From assembly GCA_022641965.1 (NCBI GenBank), contig JALCDX010000010.1:1-55026 (forward strand): a DNA stretch of 55,026 nucleotides, written 5' to 3'. Positions 35,083 to 44,841 of the stretch are shown here, in pieces. Every line of letters begins with the position of its first letter. Within the stretch, counting starts at the first letter, position 1. Under the pieces are notes generated by a model, which saw only the letters and a list, made by a program, of their open reading frames with translations, was not told the DNA's origin and searched no databases. The position numbers and the translations under genes were made by a program. Source of the DNA: Lactobacillus sp. Lineage in GTDB: Bacteria; Bacillota; Bacilli; Lactobacillales; Lactobacillaceae.

Positions 35083-35110
35083 ATTATAGCGAAAAATATG
35101 ACGGCAACAA
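35083..35110 (-). promoter_or_regulatory. Promoter of the mutS-mutL-ruvA-ruvB-yajC series
   Basis: Minus strand -35 TTGTTG (35110-35105), 16-nt spacer, perfect -10 TATAAT (35088-35083). The -35 overlaps the T-run of the groEL terminator. Confidence 0.6.
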
Positions 35111-35142
35111 AAAACTAGTCCTTTGAAGAGGACTAGTTTAAG
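35107..35142 (-). terminator. Terminator of groES-groEL
   Basis: Minus strand AAACTAGTCCT / AGGACTAGTTT stem with a 6-nt loop and TTTTTTG tail, about 22 nt after the groEL stop. Confidence 0.88.
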
Positions 35143-35164
35143 ACTTTTAATTAAAAGCTGGACT

Positions 35165-36796
<1,632 letters not shown>

Positions 36797-36814
36797 TTAC
36801 TCTCCTTATCTGTC

Positions 36815-37099
36815 TTACTTTTCGATTGCTAAAATGTCTTTTTCATGAAGGACCAGGTATTCTTCACCCTCGTATTTGATGTTGGTGCCAGAATACTTAT
36901 CGTAAAGAACCGTATCGCCTTTCTTGACTGTCATTGGCAAAACTTTGCCTTCACTGGTTACAGCACCAGAGCCTACGGCAACAACTTCGCCTTCGGTCGG
37001 CTTTTGCTTAGCATTAGAAGCAACATAAATGCCACCGATGTTTTCATCTTCATTTTTCTTAACTTTCACGATCACGCGGTCACTAATTGGTTGTAACAC
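36815..37099 (-). CDS. groES: Co-chaperonin GroES (10 kDa)
   Basis: 94 aa. N-terminal [18 protein letters not shown] and the mobile loop (about 17-32) are clear, with [26 protein letters not shown] at the C-terminal half. The start codon is GTG at 37099; GGAGGG lies 6 nt before it, and no ATG is nearby. First gene of the heat-shock operon. Confidence 0.95.
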   Translation of the reverse strand: MLQPISDRVIVKVKKNEDENIGGIYVASNAKQKPTEGEVVAVGSGAVTSEGKVLPMTVKKGDTVLYDKYSGTNIKYEGEEYLVLHEKDILAIEK

Positions 37100-37130
37100 G
37101 TTTGTCCCTCCTAATTATCGGTTTCAATAT

Positions 37131-37157
37131 TTAGCACTCTTAAATTTCAAGTGCTAA
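37131..37157. promoter_or_regulatory. CIRCE element 1 (HrcA operator) in groES leader
   Basis: TTAGCACTC-N9-AAGTGCTAA fits the CIRCE consensus (TTAGCACTC-N9-GAGTGCTAA) with a single change. It lies between the -10 box and groES, in the early transcribed region. Confidence 0.92.
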
Positions 37158-37169
37158 CTTACAAATAAA

Positions 37170-37198
37170 ATAGTAACTTGTTTGCTAAAGATAATCAA
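37170..37198 (-). promoter_or_regulatory. Promoter of groES-groEL
   Basis: Minus strand -35 TTGATT (37198-37193), 17-nt spacer, -10 TACTAT (37175-37170). It is bracketed by two CIRCE-type inverted repeats. Confidence 0.75.
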
Positions 37199-37205
37199 GT
37201 ATTTT

Positions 37206-37232
37206 TTAGCACTTTATATAAAAAGGTGCTAA
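37206..37232. promoter_or_regulatory. CIRCE-like element 2 upstream of the groES promoter
   Basis: TTAGCACTT-N9-AGGTGCTAA keeps the 9-9-9 geometry of CIRCE with three changes in the half-sites. It lies just upstream of the -35 box. Confidence 0.7.
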
Positions 37233-37235
37233 AAA

Positions 37236-37267
37236 GCAAAAAAGATGGCTGCTACCAGCCATCTTTT
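37236..37267 (-). terminator. Terminator of rex
   Basis: Minus strand AAAAGATGGCTG / CAGCCATCTTTT stem, 4-nt loop, T-run. It begins 20 nt past the rex stop and ends just before the second CIRCE-like repeat. Confidence 0.85.
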
Positions 37268-37287
37268 GCACTTAATCATTTAGCAAG

Positions 37288-37917
37288 TTAATCTTTATCT
37301 TTTTTAGAATCCAAGAAATAAGCCAAAGTCTGCAGCTCAGTCGCCAAATCCAAAGTTTGAATCTGAATATCGCTAGGAGCTGACAACCGAATTGGGGTGA
37401 AGTTCATGATGCCCTTAACCCCTGCAGCAATCACTTCATCAGCTAGCTTCTGAGCCACTGAAGCTGGAACCGTCAAAATGGCGATCTTAATCTGCTGGTC
37501 AGAAATTTGTTTTTCCAATTCTTTGACATCATAAACAGGCACGCCCGCCACAATTTTGCCAGTCATTTCAGGATTAATATCGAACCCAGCGCTAATACGA
37601 ATATTGGTACTGGATTTAAAGTTGTAATTGAGCAGGGCTTTGCCCAAATTACCAACGCCAACCAGGGCTACGTTGGTTAAACGGTCTTGGTTCAGAATTT
37701 TTTTGAAGAAATCTAGCAGGTCATCAACGTCATAGCCATAGCCACGTTTGCCTAATGCACCGAAATAGGAAAAATCGCGCCTAATCGAAGCACTGTCAAT
37801 CTGAACAGCTTCTGAAAATTCAGTTGAAGAAACCTTCTTTTTGCCAGAGTCGTGCAAGATTGACAAATACCGGTAATATAATGGCAATCTCTTCGCCGTT
37901 GCTTTTGGAATATTCAC
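37288..37917 (-). CDS. rex: Redox-sensing transcriptional repressor Rex
   Basis: 209 aa. N-terminal winged helix (about 1-75; IPKATAKRLPLYYRYL and SIRRDFSYFGALGKRGYGYDV) and a NAD(H)-binding Rossmann domain with GVGNLGKALLNY near 92. High NADH/NAD ratio releases Rex from DNA, derepressing fermentation genes. It stands between groES and an ABC-F gene. Its own promoter holds a Rex-type operator (37958-37973), so it probably represses itself. Confidence 0.93.
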   Translation of the reverse strand: MNIPKATAKRLPLYYRYLSILHDSGKKKVSSTEFSEAVQIDSASIRRDFSYFGALGKRGYGYDVDDLLDFFKKILNQDRLTNVALVGVGNLGKALLNYNFKSSTNIRISAGFDINPEMTGKIVAGVPVYDVKELEKQISDQQIKIAILTVPASVAQKLADEVIAAGVKGIMNFTPIRLSAPSDIQIQTLDLATELQTLAYFLDSKKDKD

Positions 37918-37957
37918 TTGTGATTCCTGCTTTCTCTATCCATATCTCATTATGTGA

Positions 37958-37973
37958 AGTGAAATTCTTCACT
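37958..37973. promoter_or_regulatory. Probable Rex operator
   Basis: AGTGAAATTCTTCACT is a near-perfect inverted repeat (AGTGAA-N4-TTCACT) and agrees with the Rex box core TGTGAA-N4-TTCACA except at the outer position. It lies about 5-20 nt downstream of the predicted rex start. Confidence 0.65.
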
Positions 37974-37984
37974 AACATACCCTG

Positions 37985-38014
37985 ATCATAGCGCACTTAC
38001 CCCGTAAAAATCAA
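37985..38014 (-). promoter_or_regulatory. Promoter of rex
   Basis: Minus strand -35 TTGATT (38014-38009), 18-nt spacer, -10 TATGAT (37990-37985); start near 37978, just before the Rex box. Confidence 0.6.
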
Positions 38015-38063
38015 CTTTTTTCATGAAACAATCATTTTCACAAAGCCGAAAAATCGCGACCTA

Positions 38064-38072
38064 TGTTAAAAT
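38064..38072 (+). promoter_or_regulatory. Extended -10 promoter of the ABC-F gene
   Basis: TGT-TAAAAT extended -10 (38064-38072) with no good -35. The start near 38079 gives a very short leader before AAGGTGA and the ATG at 38091. Confidence 0.4.
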
Positions 38073-38090
38073 AGCTCAAGGTGAAAAATC

Positions 38091-40004
38091 ATGATTATTG
38101 CACAAGGACACGACCTGCAACAAAGCTTTGGAGGTCACATATTATTTGACCATGTCAACTTTTCGATTCAAGACAAAGCCAGGATTGGTCTTGTCGGCCC
38201 AAATGGTGCTGGCAAAACAACCCTGTTAAAAATCATGACTGGTCAGCTCGCTCCAACTAAAGGCGAGTTTACTATCAACAATGGCATTCGCTGCGGTTAC
38301 ATTGCCCAGGAAAATGCTCTCAACAATGAGCAGACCATTTTCGATGAAATGCTCGAAGTTTTTGCCGACTTGCGCCGTGATGAGCAAACCATTAATCGTT
38401 TGTCTCAACAGATCGCTGATCATCCGCAGGATGAAGCCTTGCTAAAGCAATATGACGACTTGTCATTCCAGTTCGAACAGCATGGCGGCTTTACTTACCA
38501 AGCAGAGATCAAAAGCGTTTTAAATGGGTTCAATTTCCCTGAAAGTACTTGGCAGAAAAAAATTGGTACCTTATCAGGCGGAGAAAAGACCCGGCTCAGC
38601 TTCGTTAAGCTGCTCTTGCAAAAACCACCACTGCTGCTGCTCGATGAGCCAACCAACTATTTGGATTTGGATACTTTAGATTGGCTCGAAACTTTTTTAA
38701 AAAATTATGATGGTGCCATCTTGGCCGTTTCCCACGACCAATATTTTTTAGACCATTTAGCGACTGAAATTTTTGAATTCAGGTTTGGTCAATTAACCAC
38801 CTTTAAGGGGAACTATTCTTCATATTTGCAGCAGCGGGCCTTGCGCGATCAAACGCAAGAAGCGGCTTTTGAAAAACAGCAGGTTCAAATCAAGCGCGAC
38901 GAAGAATTCATTCAAAAAAATTTAGTGCGGGCTTCTACGACTAAAAGAGCTCAAAGTCGCCAGAAGCGGCTGGACAAGCTAGAACGGATTCAGCCGCCTA
39001 AATCAAAACGCAAAGTTCGAATTAATTTCACAGCCGCTCGGCCATCTGGCAAAGAGGTTTTAATTTTGAAAGATCTGAGCGTTGGCTATGCTGACCGCGC
39101 GATGATTAAGCATATTTCTTTGCAAATCAATCAAGGCGACCGAGTCGCAGTAATTGGTCCTAACGGAATCGGCAAATCCACCCTGGTCAAAACCATCATT
39201 AAACAGCTGCCTGTCTTAGGTGGAACGATTAAGTACGGTGCAAGCTTAGACATCGGATATTATGATCAGGAACTGCAGGCCCTGGATCCAGGCAAAACTG
39301 TCCTGGATACGGTCTGGGACCGCCACCGCATGATGCCTGAAGCTGATGTGCGATCAATTTTAGCCAGTTTCTTGTTTACAGCTAAAGACATTGACAAAAC
39401 AGTCGGACAATTATCTGGTGGGCAAAAAGCACGGTTAACTTTAACTCTGCTATCCTTGCAGCATGATAATTTGCTCATTATGGACGAGCCAACCAACCAC
39501 TTAGACATTGAGGCGAAAGAAGTACTCGAGCAAGCTCTGCAAAAATTCAATGGCACCTTGCTGTTCGTTTCCCACGACCGTTACTTCATCAATCAATTGG
39601 CTAACAAAATCGTCGTCGTCCGCGATCAAGCTGCCAAGATGTATGAAGGAAACTATTCTTATTATCTTGATGAAAAAGCTAAGCAGGCTGCAGCTGCTCA
39701 AACTGACAGTAATGAAGCTGCTCCTGCTGCTGTCAATCAGGGTAAGCTTGATTACCAAAGTCAAAAACAACACGATACTGAAAAACGTCGTTTAACGCGC
39801 GCAGTTGAACAAGCTGAAACGGCTATTACCAGGCTTGAAGCTCAACAAACAGACCTGCAAAATCAAATGGCTCAACCTAACGTAGCTAGCGATTTTGCCA
39901 AACTGCAGCCGCTGCAAGCTGAACTGCAAGATGTGCAAGAGCAATTGGACCAGCAAAACAAGACTTGGGAACAGGCCATGGAAGCATTGGAAGAGTTTGA
40001 TTAG
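38091..40004 (+). CDS. ABC-F family ATPase (YdiF/Uup-like)
   Basis: 637 aa with two ABC domains and no membrane part. Domain 1: Walker A GPNGAGKTT near 36, signature LSGGEKTRL near 162, Walker B LLLLDEPTNYLD near 181. Domain 2: GPNGIGKST near 355, LSGGQKARL near 441, LLIMDEPTNHLD near 461. The linker (about 240-300) and the C-terminal coiled coil (about 560-637) are those of YdiF/Uup-type factors acting on ribosomes. It is not obviously one of the antibiotic-resistance ABC-F groups, but that cannot be settled by eye. Confidence 0.88.
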   Translation: MIIAQGHDLQQSFGGHILFDHVNFSIQDKARIGLVGPNGAGKTTLLKIMTGQLAPTKGEFTINNGIRCGYIAQENALNNEQTIFDEMLEVFADLRRDEQTINRLSQQIADHPQDEALLKQYDDLSFQFEQHGGFTYQAEIKSVLNGFNFPESTWQKKIGTLSGGEKTRLSFVKLLLQKPPLLLLDEPTNYLDLDTLDWLETFLKNYDGAILAVSHDQYFLDHLATEIFEFRFGQLTTFKGNYSSYLQQRALRDQTQEAAFEKQQVQIKRDEEFIQKNLVRASTTKRAQSRQKRLDKLERIQPPKSKRKVRINFTAARPSGKEVLILKDLSVGYADRAMIKHISLQINQGDRVAVIGPNGIGKSTLVKTIIKQLPVLGGTIKYGASLDIGYYDQELQALDPGKTVLDTVWDRHRMMPEADVRSILASFLFTAKDIDKTVGQLSGGQKARLTLTLLSLQHDNLLIMDEPTNHLDIEAKEVLEQALQKFNGTLLFVSHDRYFINQLANKIVVVRDQAAKMYEGNYSYYLDEKAKQAAAAQTDSNEAAPAAVNQGKLDYQSQKQHDTEKRRLTRAVEQAETAITRLEAQQTDLQNQMAQPNVASDFAKLQPLQAELQDVQEQLDQQNKTWEQAMEALEEFD

Positions 40005-40023
40005 TTTTCCAAAAAATGAACAT

Positions 40024-40066
40024 GCAAAAAGAGGTTTATATCAAAAGTGATATAAACCTCTTTTTT
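40024..40066. terminator. Bidirectional terminator between the ABC-F and L,D-transpeptidase genes
   Basis: A long perfect stem AAAAAGAGGTTTATATCA / TGATATAAACCTCTTTTT with a 4-nt loop and T/A-runs on both sides, between two converging genes. Confidence 0.9.
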
Positions 40067-40074
40067 ATTGCTAA

Positions 40075-41247
40075 TTAGTAAATAATAACCGGTTCACCAG
40101 TTTCAACTACATTCCAGACGCTTTTAATCTCACTAGGCTTAATATTAACGCAGCCATGCGAGCCGCCTTTCAAATAAGCTGTTTTTGACCAATCTGTCCG
40201 CCAGCTGGCGTCGTGAAAGCCGCAGCCAGACAGAGTAAACGGCATCCAATATTTTACCTCGGAAAAGTAAGAAGATCCGTCATCATTCTGTCCCTTCAGT
40301 GTTGACGGGGACTGCTTGTACATGATGTACCAAACTCCCTTAGGAGTAGCATCGCCAGTAGTTGAATCTTGCGTGCCTGTGACTAAGTCAGAAATAGTCA
40401 GCACGTTATGACCATTGCGGTAAAACCAGGCTTTTTGCTGGCTGATTGAAACGACGATATAAGTATGGCCTAAACCATGGTTGCTTTTGCCATAGCCATG
40501 CGCTGCCGTTGAATAGCCCTGGCCATACAAATATTTGCTGCCATCAAGGCTGGTTTTATTTTCATCAAATGCCTTTTTAAGTACCTTTAAAGTGGCAGAT
40601 TGCCAGATCCCCCAGCCATAAGACTGATTGGTTACCCGTACTGTTGAGCCTGCCGGAGTGGTGAAGTCGTAGCTTTTTCCTAAGGTGTCATTTTCCTTAG
40701 CAATGTCCTTCAGCCGCTTTTCTAAATCATCGGTTTTGAGCAGCTGATAGTGCCCATTCGCATAAGCTACTTCTTTAACTAAACTAGCTGGCAGCTTGTA
40801 ATCGTGACCGTTTATCTTATAGGTCACAGACCGCTGTTTGAAAGCTAGCAGGCGCTGACGCAATTTATGCAAGTTAGTGGAAGCACACCGATAAGATTGT
40901 TTCGAAGGGAAGCTGGTATGCTGCTGGTTAAAGAATTTTTTAGTAGTGGCCGCATCAATCGCTTTCAGGGTTGCCACATGCCGCAATTTAATGCGCCCAT
41001 TCAGCAGGACAGCTGTATTTTTGCTTTGACGATTAATTTTGTTTTCAGCCTGCTTGACTGTCAAGCCGCCAACTTTAATGCCATAGATACGGACATTTTG
41101 ATTAAAATGCTGACTTGTGTAGGTCAGAGTTTGGTGAATTTTCCAGCCGCCAATTCCTAAAACAATCAGGATGATAGCGGCGATTACCCAAATTATCGTT
41201 CGATGCTGTGATTTCTTGATTTTATCCTTATCCAAACGCGATTCCAT
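40075..41247 (-). CDS. L,D-transpeptidase (YkuD domain) with N-terminal PG-binding domain
   Basis: 390 aa. Residues 17-38 are an uncleaved-looking membrane anchor after a charged start; about 60-250 is a YkuD-partner peptidoglycan-binding region (KVGGLTVKQAENKI); the C-terminal catalytic domain has HTYIVVSISQQKAWFYRNG near 263, CGFHDASW near 342 and GGSHGCVNIKPSE near 362-374, where Cys of SHGC is the nucleophile. It would form 3-3 cross-links or attach/trim at the cell wall. Most lactobacilli have few such enzymes. AGGTGATT stands before the ATG. Confidence 0.88.
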   Translation of the reverse strand: MESRLDKDKIKKSQHRTIIWVIAAIILIVLGIGGWKIHQTLTYTSQHFNQNVRIYGIKVGGLTVKQAENKINRQSKNTAVLLNGRIKLRHVATLKAIDAATTKKFFNQQHTSFPSKQSYRCASTNLHKLRQRLLAFKQRSVTYKINGHDYKLPASLVKEVAYANGHYQLLKTDDLEKRLKDIAKENDTLGKSYDFTTPAGSTVRVTNQSYGWGIWQSATLKVLKKAFDENKTSLDGSKYLYGQGYSTAAHGYGKSNHGLGHTYIVVSISQQKAWFYRNGHNVLTISDLVTGTQDSTTGDATPKGVWYIMYKQSPSTLKGQNDDGSSYFSEVKYWMPFTLSGCGFHDASWRTDWSKTAYLKGGSHGCVNIKPSEIKSVWNVVETGEPVIIY

Positions 41248-41260
41248 AATTAATAATCAC

Positions 41261-42304
41261 CTAATTCAACATGCTTGCTGCATATGGCAATTCCAGAGAC
41301 GGATTAGCATTTAAGGTCAGATCAGCAAATTGACCAGCTTCAAACAAGTTATACGCTGCTGCCCCAATCATCGCTGCATTATCGCCGCACAGCTTGAGTG
41401 GTGGCATGATAACTTTCGGCTGCTGAGCCAGTTTGTTAATCTCTTGGCTTAATCTGGTGCGCAAGCCTAAATTGGCGGCGACTCCACCACCCAGAATAAA
41501 AGTTTTTGGTTCATACTGTTTCAAAGCACGCACGGTTTTTTCGGCCAAGACATCAATAACTGCCGCCTGGAAGCTAGCTGCTAGGTCTTTTTTATTTAAT
41601 TGCTCATGAATTTGATCTGCGTGATGAGCAGTATTAATAAAAGCTGATTTCAAACCGGAAAATGAGAAGTCATAATTATCTTCCTGCAGCATAGCGCGCG
41701 GAAAATGAAAAGTATCATGCCCTTCTTGCGCCCAAGCATCAATAGTTTTGCCAGCGGGATAATTAACGCCCAACACCCGGCCAATTTTGTCATAAGCTTC
41801 ACCAGCCGCATCATCACGAGTGTCGCCAATAATTTCAAAATTAAGCGGATCATGCATTAAAACTAGTTCAGTGTGACCGCCAGAAACTTGCAAAGCCAGG
41901 GCCGGATAGGTGATTTCATCAGTCAACTGTGCCGCCATAATATGGCCCATAATATGATCAACGCCAATTAAAGGCAGGCCGGTCGCCATGGAAGCAGCTT
42001 TGGCAGCACTGACGCCGATTAGCAAGGCGCCAACTAAGCCTGGTCCATAAGTGACCGCAATTGCATCCAAGTCAGCCCAATTCGTACCAGCTTCAGCTAA
42101 AGCCTCTTTAGTAATTTGGGTAATGACTTCAATGTGGTGACGACTAGCCACTTCTGGGACTACGCCGCCGAAGCGCTGGTGGCTTTTAATCTGCGTAGCC
42201 ACGACGAGGGATTCAATCTCGCGGCCATTTTTCACGACTGCCGTTGAGGTTTCATCACAAGAACTTTCATAAGCTAAAATGCGTACATCTTTTTTCTCAG
42301 GCAT
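41261..42304 (-). CDS. tsaD: tRNA N6-adenosine threonylcarbamoyltransferase TsaD
   Basis: 347 aa. ASKHA fold with [15 protein letters not shown] near 11, the metal-binding ASRHHIEV near 55 and HIMGHIMAA near 120, and HTELVL near 147; [11 protein letters not shown] near 278 is the nucleotide loop. With TsaB (and TsaE elsewhere) it makes the t6A37 of ANN-decoding tRNAs. Start at ATG 42304; an in-frame TTG at 42310 with AAGGA 7 nt upstream is a real alternative. Downstream of rimI by 16 nt. Confidence 0.95.
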   Translation of the reverse strand: MPEKKDVRILAYESSCDETSTAVVKNGREIESLVVATQIKSHQRFGGVVPEVASRHHIEVITQITKEALAEAGTNWADLDAIAVTYGPGLVGALLIGVSAAKAASMATGLPLIGVDHIMGHIMAAQLTDEITYPALALQVSGGHTELVLMHDPLNFEIIGDTRDDAAGEAYDKIGRVLGVNYPAGKTIDAWAQEGHDTFHFPRAMLQEDNYDFSFSGLKSAFINTAHHADQIHEQLNKKDLAASFQAAVIDVLAEKTVRALKQYEPKTFILGGGVAANLGLRTRLSQEINKLAQQPKVIMPPLKLCGDNAAMIGAAAYNLFEAGQFADLTLNANPSLELPYAASMLN

Positions 42305-42320
42305 GCACAAACTTCTTTCC

Positions 42321-42851
42321 TTAGAGCAATTTCAGGACCATATCGAGTCCATCTACTTTGATATCATCATAATAATTGCGTCTGACATAATTAGGCTGAA
42401 AGCCAAATTTACGATATAGCCGTTGGGCAGATTCATTATCTACCCTGACTTCTAAACTGACTCGGCGAATTTGATAATCGCGGGCGCGAGCAATGATCAA
42501 TTTCAATAAGCAGCTGCCAATCCCTCGCTCTTGCACGGTTGGAATGACAGCTAAATTGGTAATATGGGCCTCTCGGCCTGCAAAATGCGCCCCGATGAAC
42601 CCAACTAATTGCGTTTGCGACCAGACATTAACGTACAGGCTGTCTTCACGCTTCAATTCACGAACAAAAGCTTGCCGCGACCAAGGACAGTAGCCTTGAT
42701 AGACCAAACGCTGAGCAAAATACATCTGATCGGCATCTTGTACTTGCGCTTGCTGCAAGCGCAAATGCAGGTCAGCCAGCTGCATAGTTCGAGGTTCAAT
42801 TGTCAGCTTATCCGGCAAATGCCTAAAAAAGCTGCTAAACTTCTTCAACAT
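42321..42851 (-). CDS. rimI: Ribosomal protein S18 alanine N-acetyltransferase
   Basis: 176 aa GNAT acetyltransferase. The acetyl-CoA-binding [18 protein letters not shown] lies near 102 and [20 protein letters not shown] near 132. Location between tsaB and tsaD is the standard position of rimI, which acetylates the N-terminus of S18. The ATG at 42851 overlaps tsaB by 17 nt; an in-frame TTG at 42869 is less likely. It has an extra 30-residue N-terminal stretch ahead of the GNAT fold. Confidence 0.88.
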   Translation of the reverse strand: MLKKFSSFFRHLPDKLTIEPRTMQLADLHLRLQQAQVQDADQMYFAQRLVYQGYCPWSRQAFVRELKREDSLYVNVWSQTQLVGFIGAHFAGREAHITNLAVIPTVQERGIGSCLLKLIIARARDYQIRRVSLEVRVDNESAQRLYRKFGFQPNYVRRNYYDDIKVDGLDMVLKLL

Positions 42852-43581
42852 AATCGCTATCTTGACCAAATGGTTTGCCAGTCTTGCGGTGCCAGTCCAT
42901 TTCCGCCTGCGTCCGCCGCAAATAACGTGGCAAGACTTGATCAGGGTCCAAAATCTTAGCTGAACGGGCTAATTGTCCTAAATGGCTGGCATGTACTTGG
43001 TTATCTTGGTCTTGAGCAAAAGTCAAACTCAAGTCTGGCAAGGCAGCTTGCAATGCTTCAGAGCGCTCGCTTAAGCCTGATCCTGCTAAAATCACGTTCT
43101 TTTTACCTTGCTCTTGAGCAGCTTGCTTAATGGCGGCTAATAATTTATCCAAATGATAATGACCATCAGGCACAACATTAGTTGGCTGCCCATTTTTAAA
43201 GATATAAGCTCCAGCAAAGAAATTGTCATTGCGTGCATCCAGGGCAGCAACGACTAATTGATCACTGTGAGCGAAATTGTCAGCCAAAATGGCCAGCGTC
43301 GACAAGCCAACCAGCTCTTTATTCAAAATAGAGGCAAACATCTTGACCGTCGTTACCCCAATCCGCAAACCAGTATAAGACCCTGGCCCCAGGGCAACTG
43401 CAAAACGGTCGATGTCGGCCAGCTGCCAACCAGCCTGTTTCAGCAGCTGATTGATTAACGGATCGAGGTGTTCGCTATGATTGCGGCGATCGGTTTCTTC
43501 AGCTGCCGCCACCGTCCGCTCATTTTCAGTCAAAGCAACGCTTAAGTTGCTCGTTGCCGTTGATATGCTTAAGATTTTCAT
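42835..43581 (-). CDS. tsaB: tRNA threonylcarbamoyladenosine protein TsaB
   Basis: 248 aa. ILSISTATSNLSVAL near 3-17 and ALGPGSYTGLRIGVTTVK near 64 are the family signature; the metal-binding residues of TsaD are missing, as expected for the inactive partner. The complex TsaB-TsaD-TsaE builds t6A. It overlaps folT by 4 nt (ATGA) and rimI by 17 nt. Confidence 0.92.
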   Translation of the reverse strand: MKILSISTATSNLSVALTENERTVAAAEETDRRNHSEHLDPLINQLLKQAGWQLADIDRFAVALGPGSYTGLRIGVTTVKMFASILNKELVGLSTLAILADNFAHSDQLVVAALDARNDNFFAGAYIFKNGQPTNVVPDGHYHLDKLLAAIKQAAQEQGKKNVILAGSGLSERSEALQAALPDLSLTFAQDQDNQVHASHLGQLARSAKILDPDQVLPRYLRRTQAEMDWHRKTGKPFGQDSDYVEEV

Positions 43582-44138
43582 GATTTATGAAGCCATCTTT
43601 CAATTTTAATTCGTCCAATGGCTGGCAAAACTAACCAGGCTATTAGAATTTGGAACCACGGGACAATCAATTCTTTTAATATACGCTGGGCAAAGGCCGC
43701 ATTTAAATTCAAGCCGTACATCAAATGCAGCCAATAAGTATTCAGCAGCAAGTTGACTAAGATAGTTACAGTCAGCGTCGCGGCAACAATCCGCCACAGC
43801 TGCAGCGGTTTTTTATATAAAAACAAACTATAAAGAAAAACCGTTAGAGCAGCTGAAATGGTAAAGCCCACGAAAAAGCCGCCCATTTGACCAAACAGGG
43901 CCGAAGAAAGCAAATCCGAAGCGGCAGCTCCCAAACTACCCCACCAGGGCCCATAAAAATAGGCAAGCAGCATAAAGCCTAAAAAGCCTAGTCCGACTTT
44001 AACCGTCGCTGGGCCAAAGCTAAAACGCTGCAGCACGATATTAACTGCAACTAAAATACCTAAAAAAACTAACTGCTGCAATGACAGCGATTGAGTATGC
44101 TTAAGAATTGGTTTCTTTATCCACCTTTCTCCAGACAA
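43578..44138 (-). CDS. folT: Folate-family ECF transporter S component (FolT-like)
   Basis: 186 aa with about six membrane helices (approx. 22-42, 47-62, 70-90, 92-108, 115-135, 155-172). The sequence LLNTYWLHLMYG and AFAQRILKEL fits the FolT family, which uses the shared EcfAA'T module found elsewhere in the genome. The start is uncertain: 44138 is a TTG overlapping the thioesterase gene with no clear ribosome site, and AAAGGTGG at about 44127 has no good start codon at the normal distance. Translational coupling to the upstream gene is likely. Substrate assignment rests on family likeness. Confidence 0.72.
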   Translation of the reverse strand: MSGERWIKKPILKHTQSLSLQQLVFLGILVAVNIVLQRFSFGPATVKVGLGFLGFMLLAYFYGPWWGSLGAAASDLLSSALFGQMGGFFVGFTISAALTVFLYSLFLYKKPLQLWRIVAATLTVTILVNLLLNTYWLHLMYGLNLNAAFAQRILKELIVPWFQILIAWLVLPAIGRIKIERWLHKS

Positions 44139-44841
44139 TTTCAGCTAAGGCGCTTTTCTGACCTGCGCTAACTACTTCATGCTGACTAAGCCCATCTTGC
44201 AACGTTACTAGTGACTGGACATTCTGTCCATACTGCACTTCCTGATCAAATTGCATCAGCAAACTAACTGGTTCATGCTGATTCAAAAAGTCTCGTCCGA
44301 GCGGTTCGGTCACCCAAACGAAGTAGTTGGCATTATCAACGTGATGGTTAGTATCTAAGTCAGCATAACGCACAAGGTACGTGCTTTTTTTATCATATTC
44401 CGGCAAGGGACGCAAGCGTTTGATTCTGGTTCCACGCACGCCAGCTGCTTGTTCAAGCGGGGCTAGCAGCTCAGCTGTAGGGGCAACCATCTTGCGCTGC
44501 TGCAAGTCAAGGATAACCCATTGACTATGCACTGTAATCAAAGTTTGTCCTGCCTTGTCTTCAACGCCGAAATCACGGTAGCAGAAGAAACGATTGAAGC
44601 CCTTAGCTTCCGTAGTTAAAATCACCTGTTCGCCGCCGCGAGGAAGGCGATTGAATGCAAATTGATACTGCGTCACGACCCAGCCAAGGTTTTTGGCCAA
44701 AAAATCTTTGGTCCCTAAACCAAGACCGCTAAGCTGCAAATTAGACACGTGCATCATTAGCTTGATTAACGCCGATAATTTCAGCCGACCTTGTTCGTCA
44801 CAATCCATAAATTGAATTTGGTAATTTAAGCGATATTTCAT
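44101..44841 (-). CDS. Acyl-ACP thioesterase (FatA/FatB family)
   Basis: 246 aa double hot-dog protein. The first half has FMDCDEQGRLKLSALIKLMM near 11 and GLGLGTKDFLAKN near 39, the second YADLDTNHHVDNANYFVW near 160, which supplies the Asp/Asn/His active-site residues. It releases fatty acids from acyl-carrier protein. Its start overlaps the rsmI stop (ATGA) and its end overlaps folT, so it is translated in the same transcript. Confidence 0.85.
   Translation of the reverse strand: MKYRLNYQIQFMDCDEQGRLKLSALIKLMMHVSNLQLSGLGLGTKDFLAKNLGWVVTQYQFAFNRLPRGGEQVILTTEAKGFNRFFCYRDFGVEDKAGQTLITVHSQWVILDLQQRKMVAPTAELLAPLEQAAGVRGTRIKRLRPLPEYDKKSTYLVRYADLDTNHHVDNANYFVWVTEPLGRDFLNQHEPVSLLMQFDQEVQYGQNVQSLVTLQDGLSQHEVVSAGQKSALAEIVWRKVDKETNS

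Noticed and set aside
38019-38045. Second Rex-like repeat (TTCATGAAAC..ATTTTCACAA)
   Set aside because: The half-sites are wrongly spaced for a Rex box; only the 37958 site is convincing.
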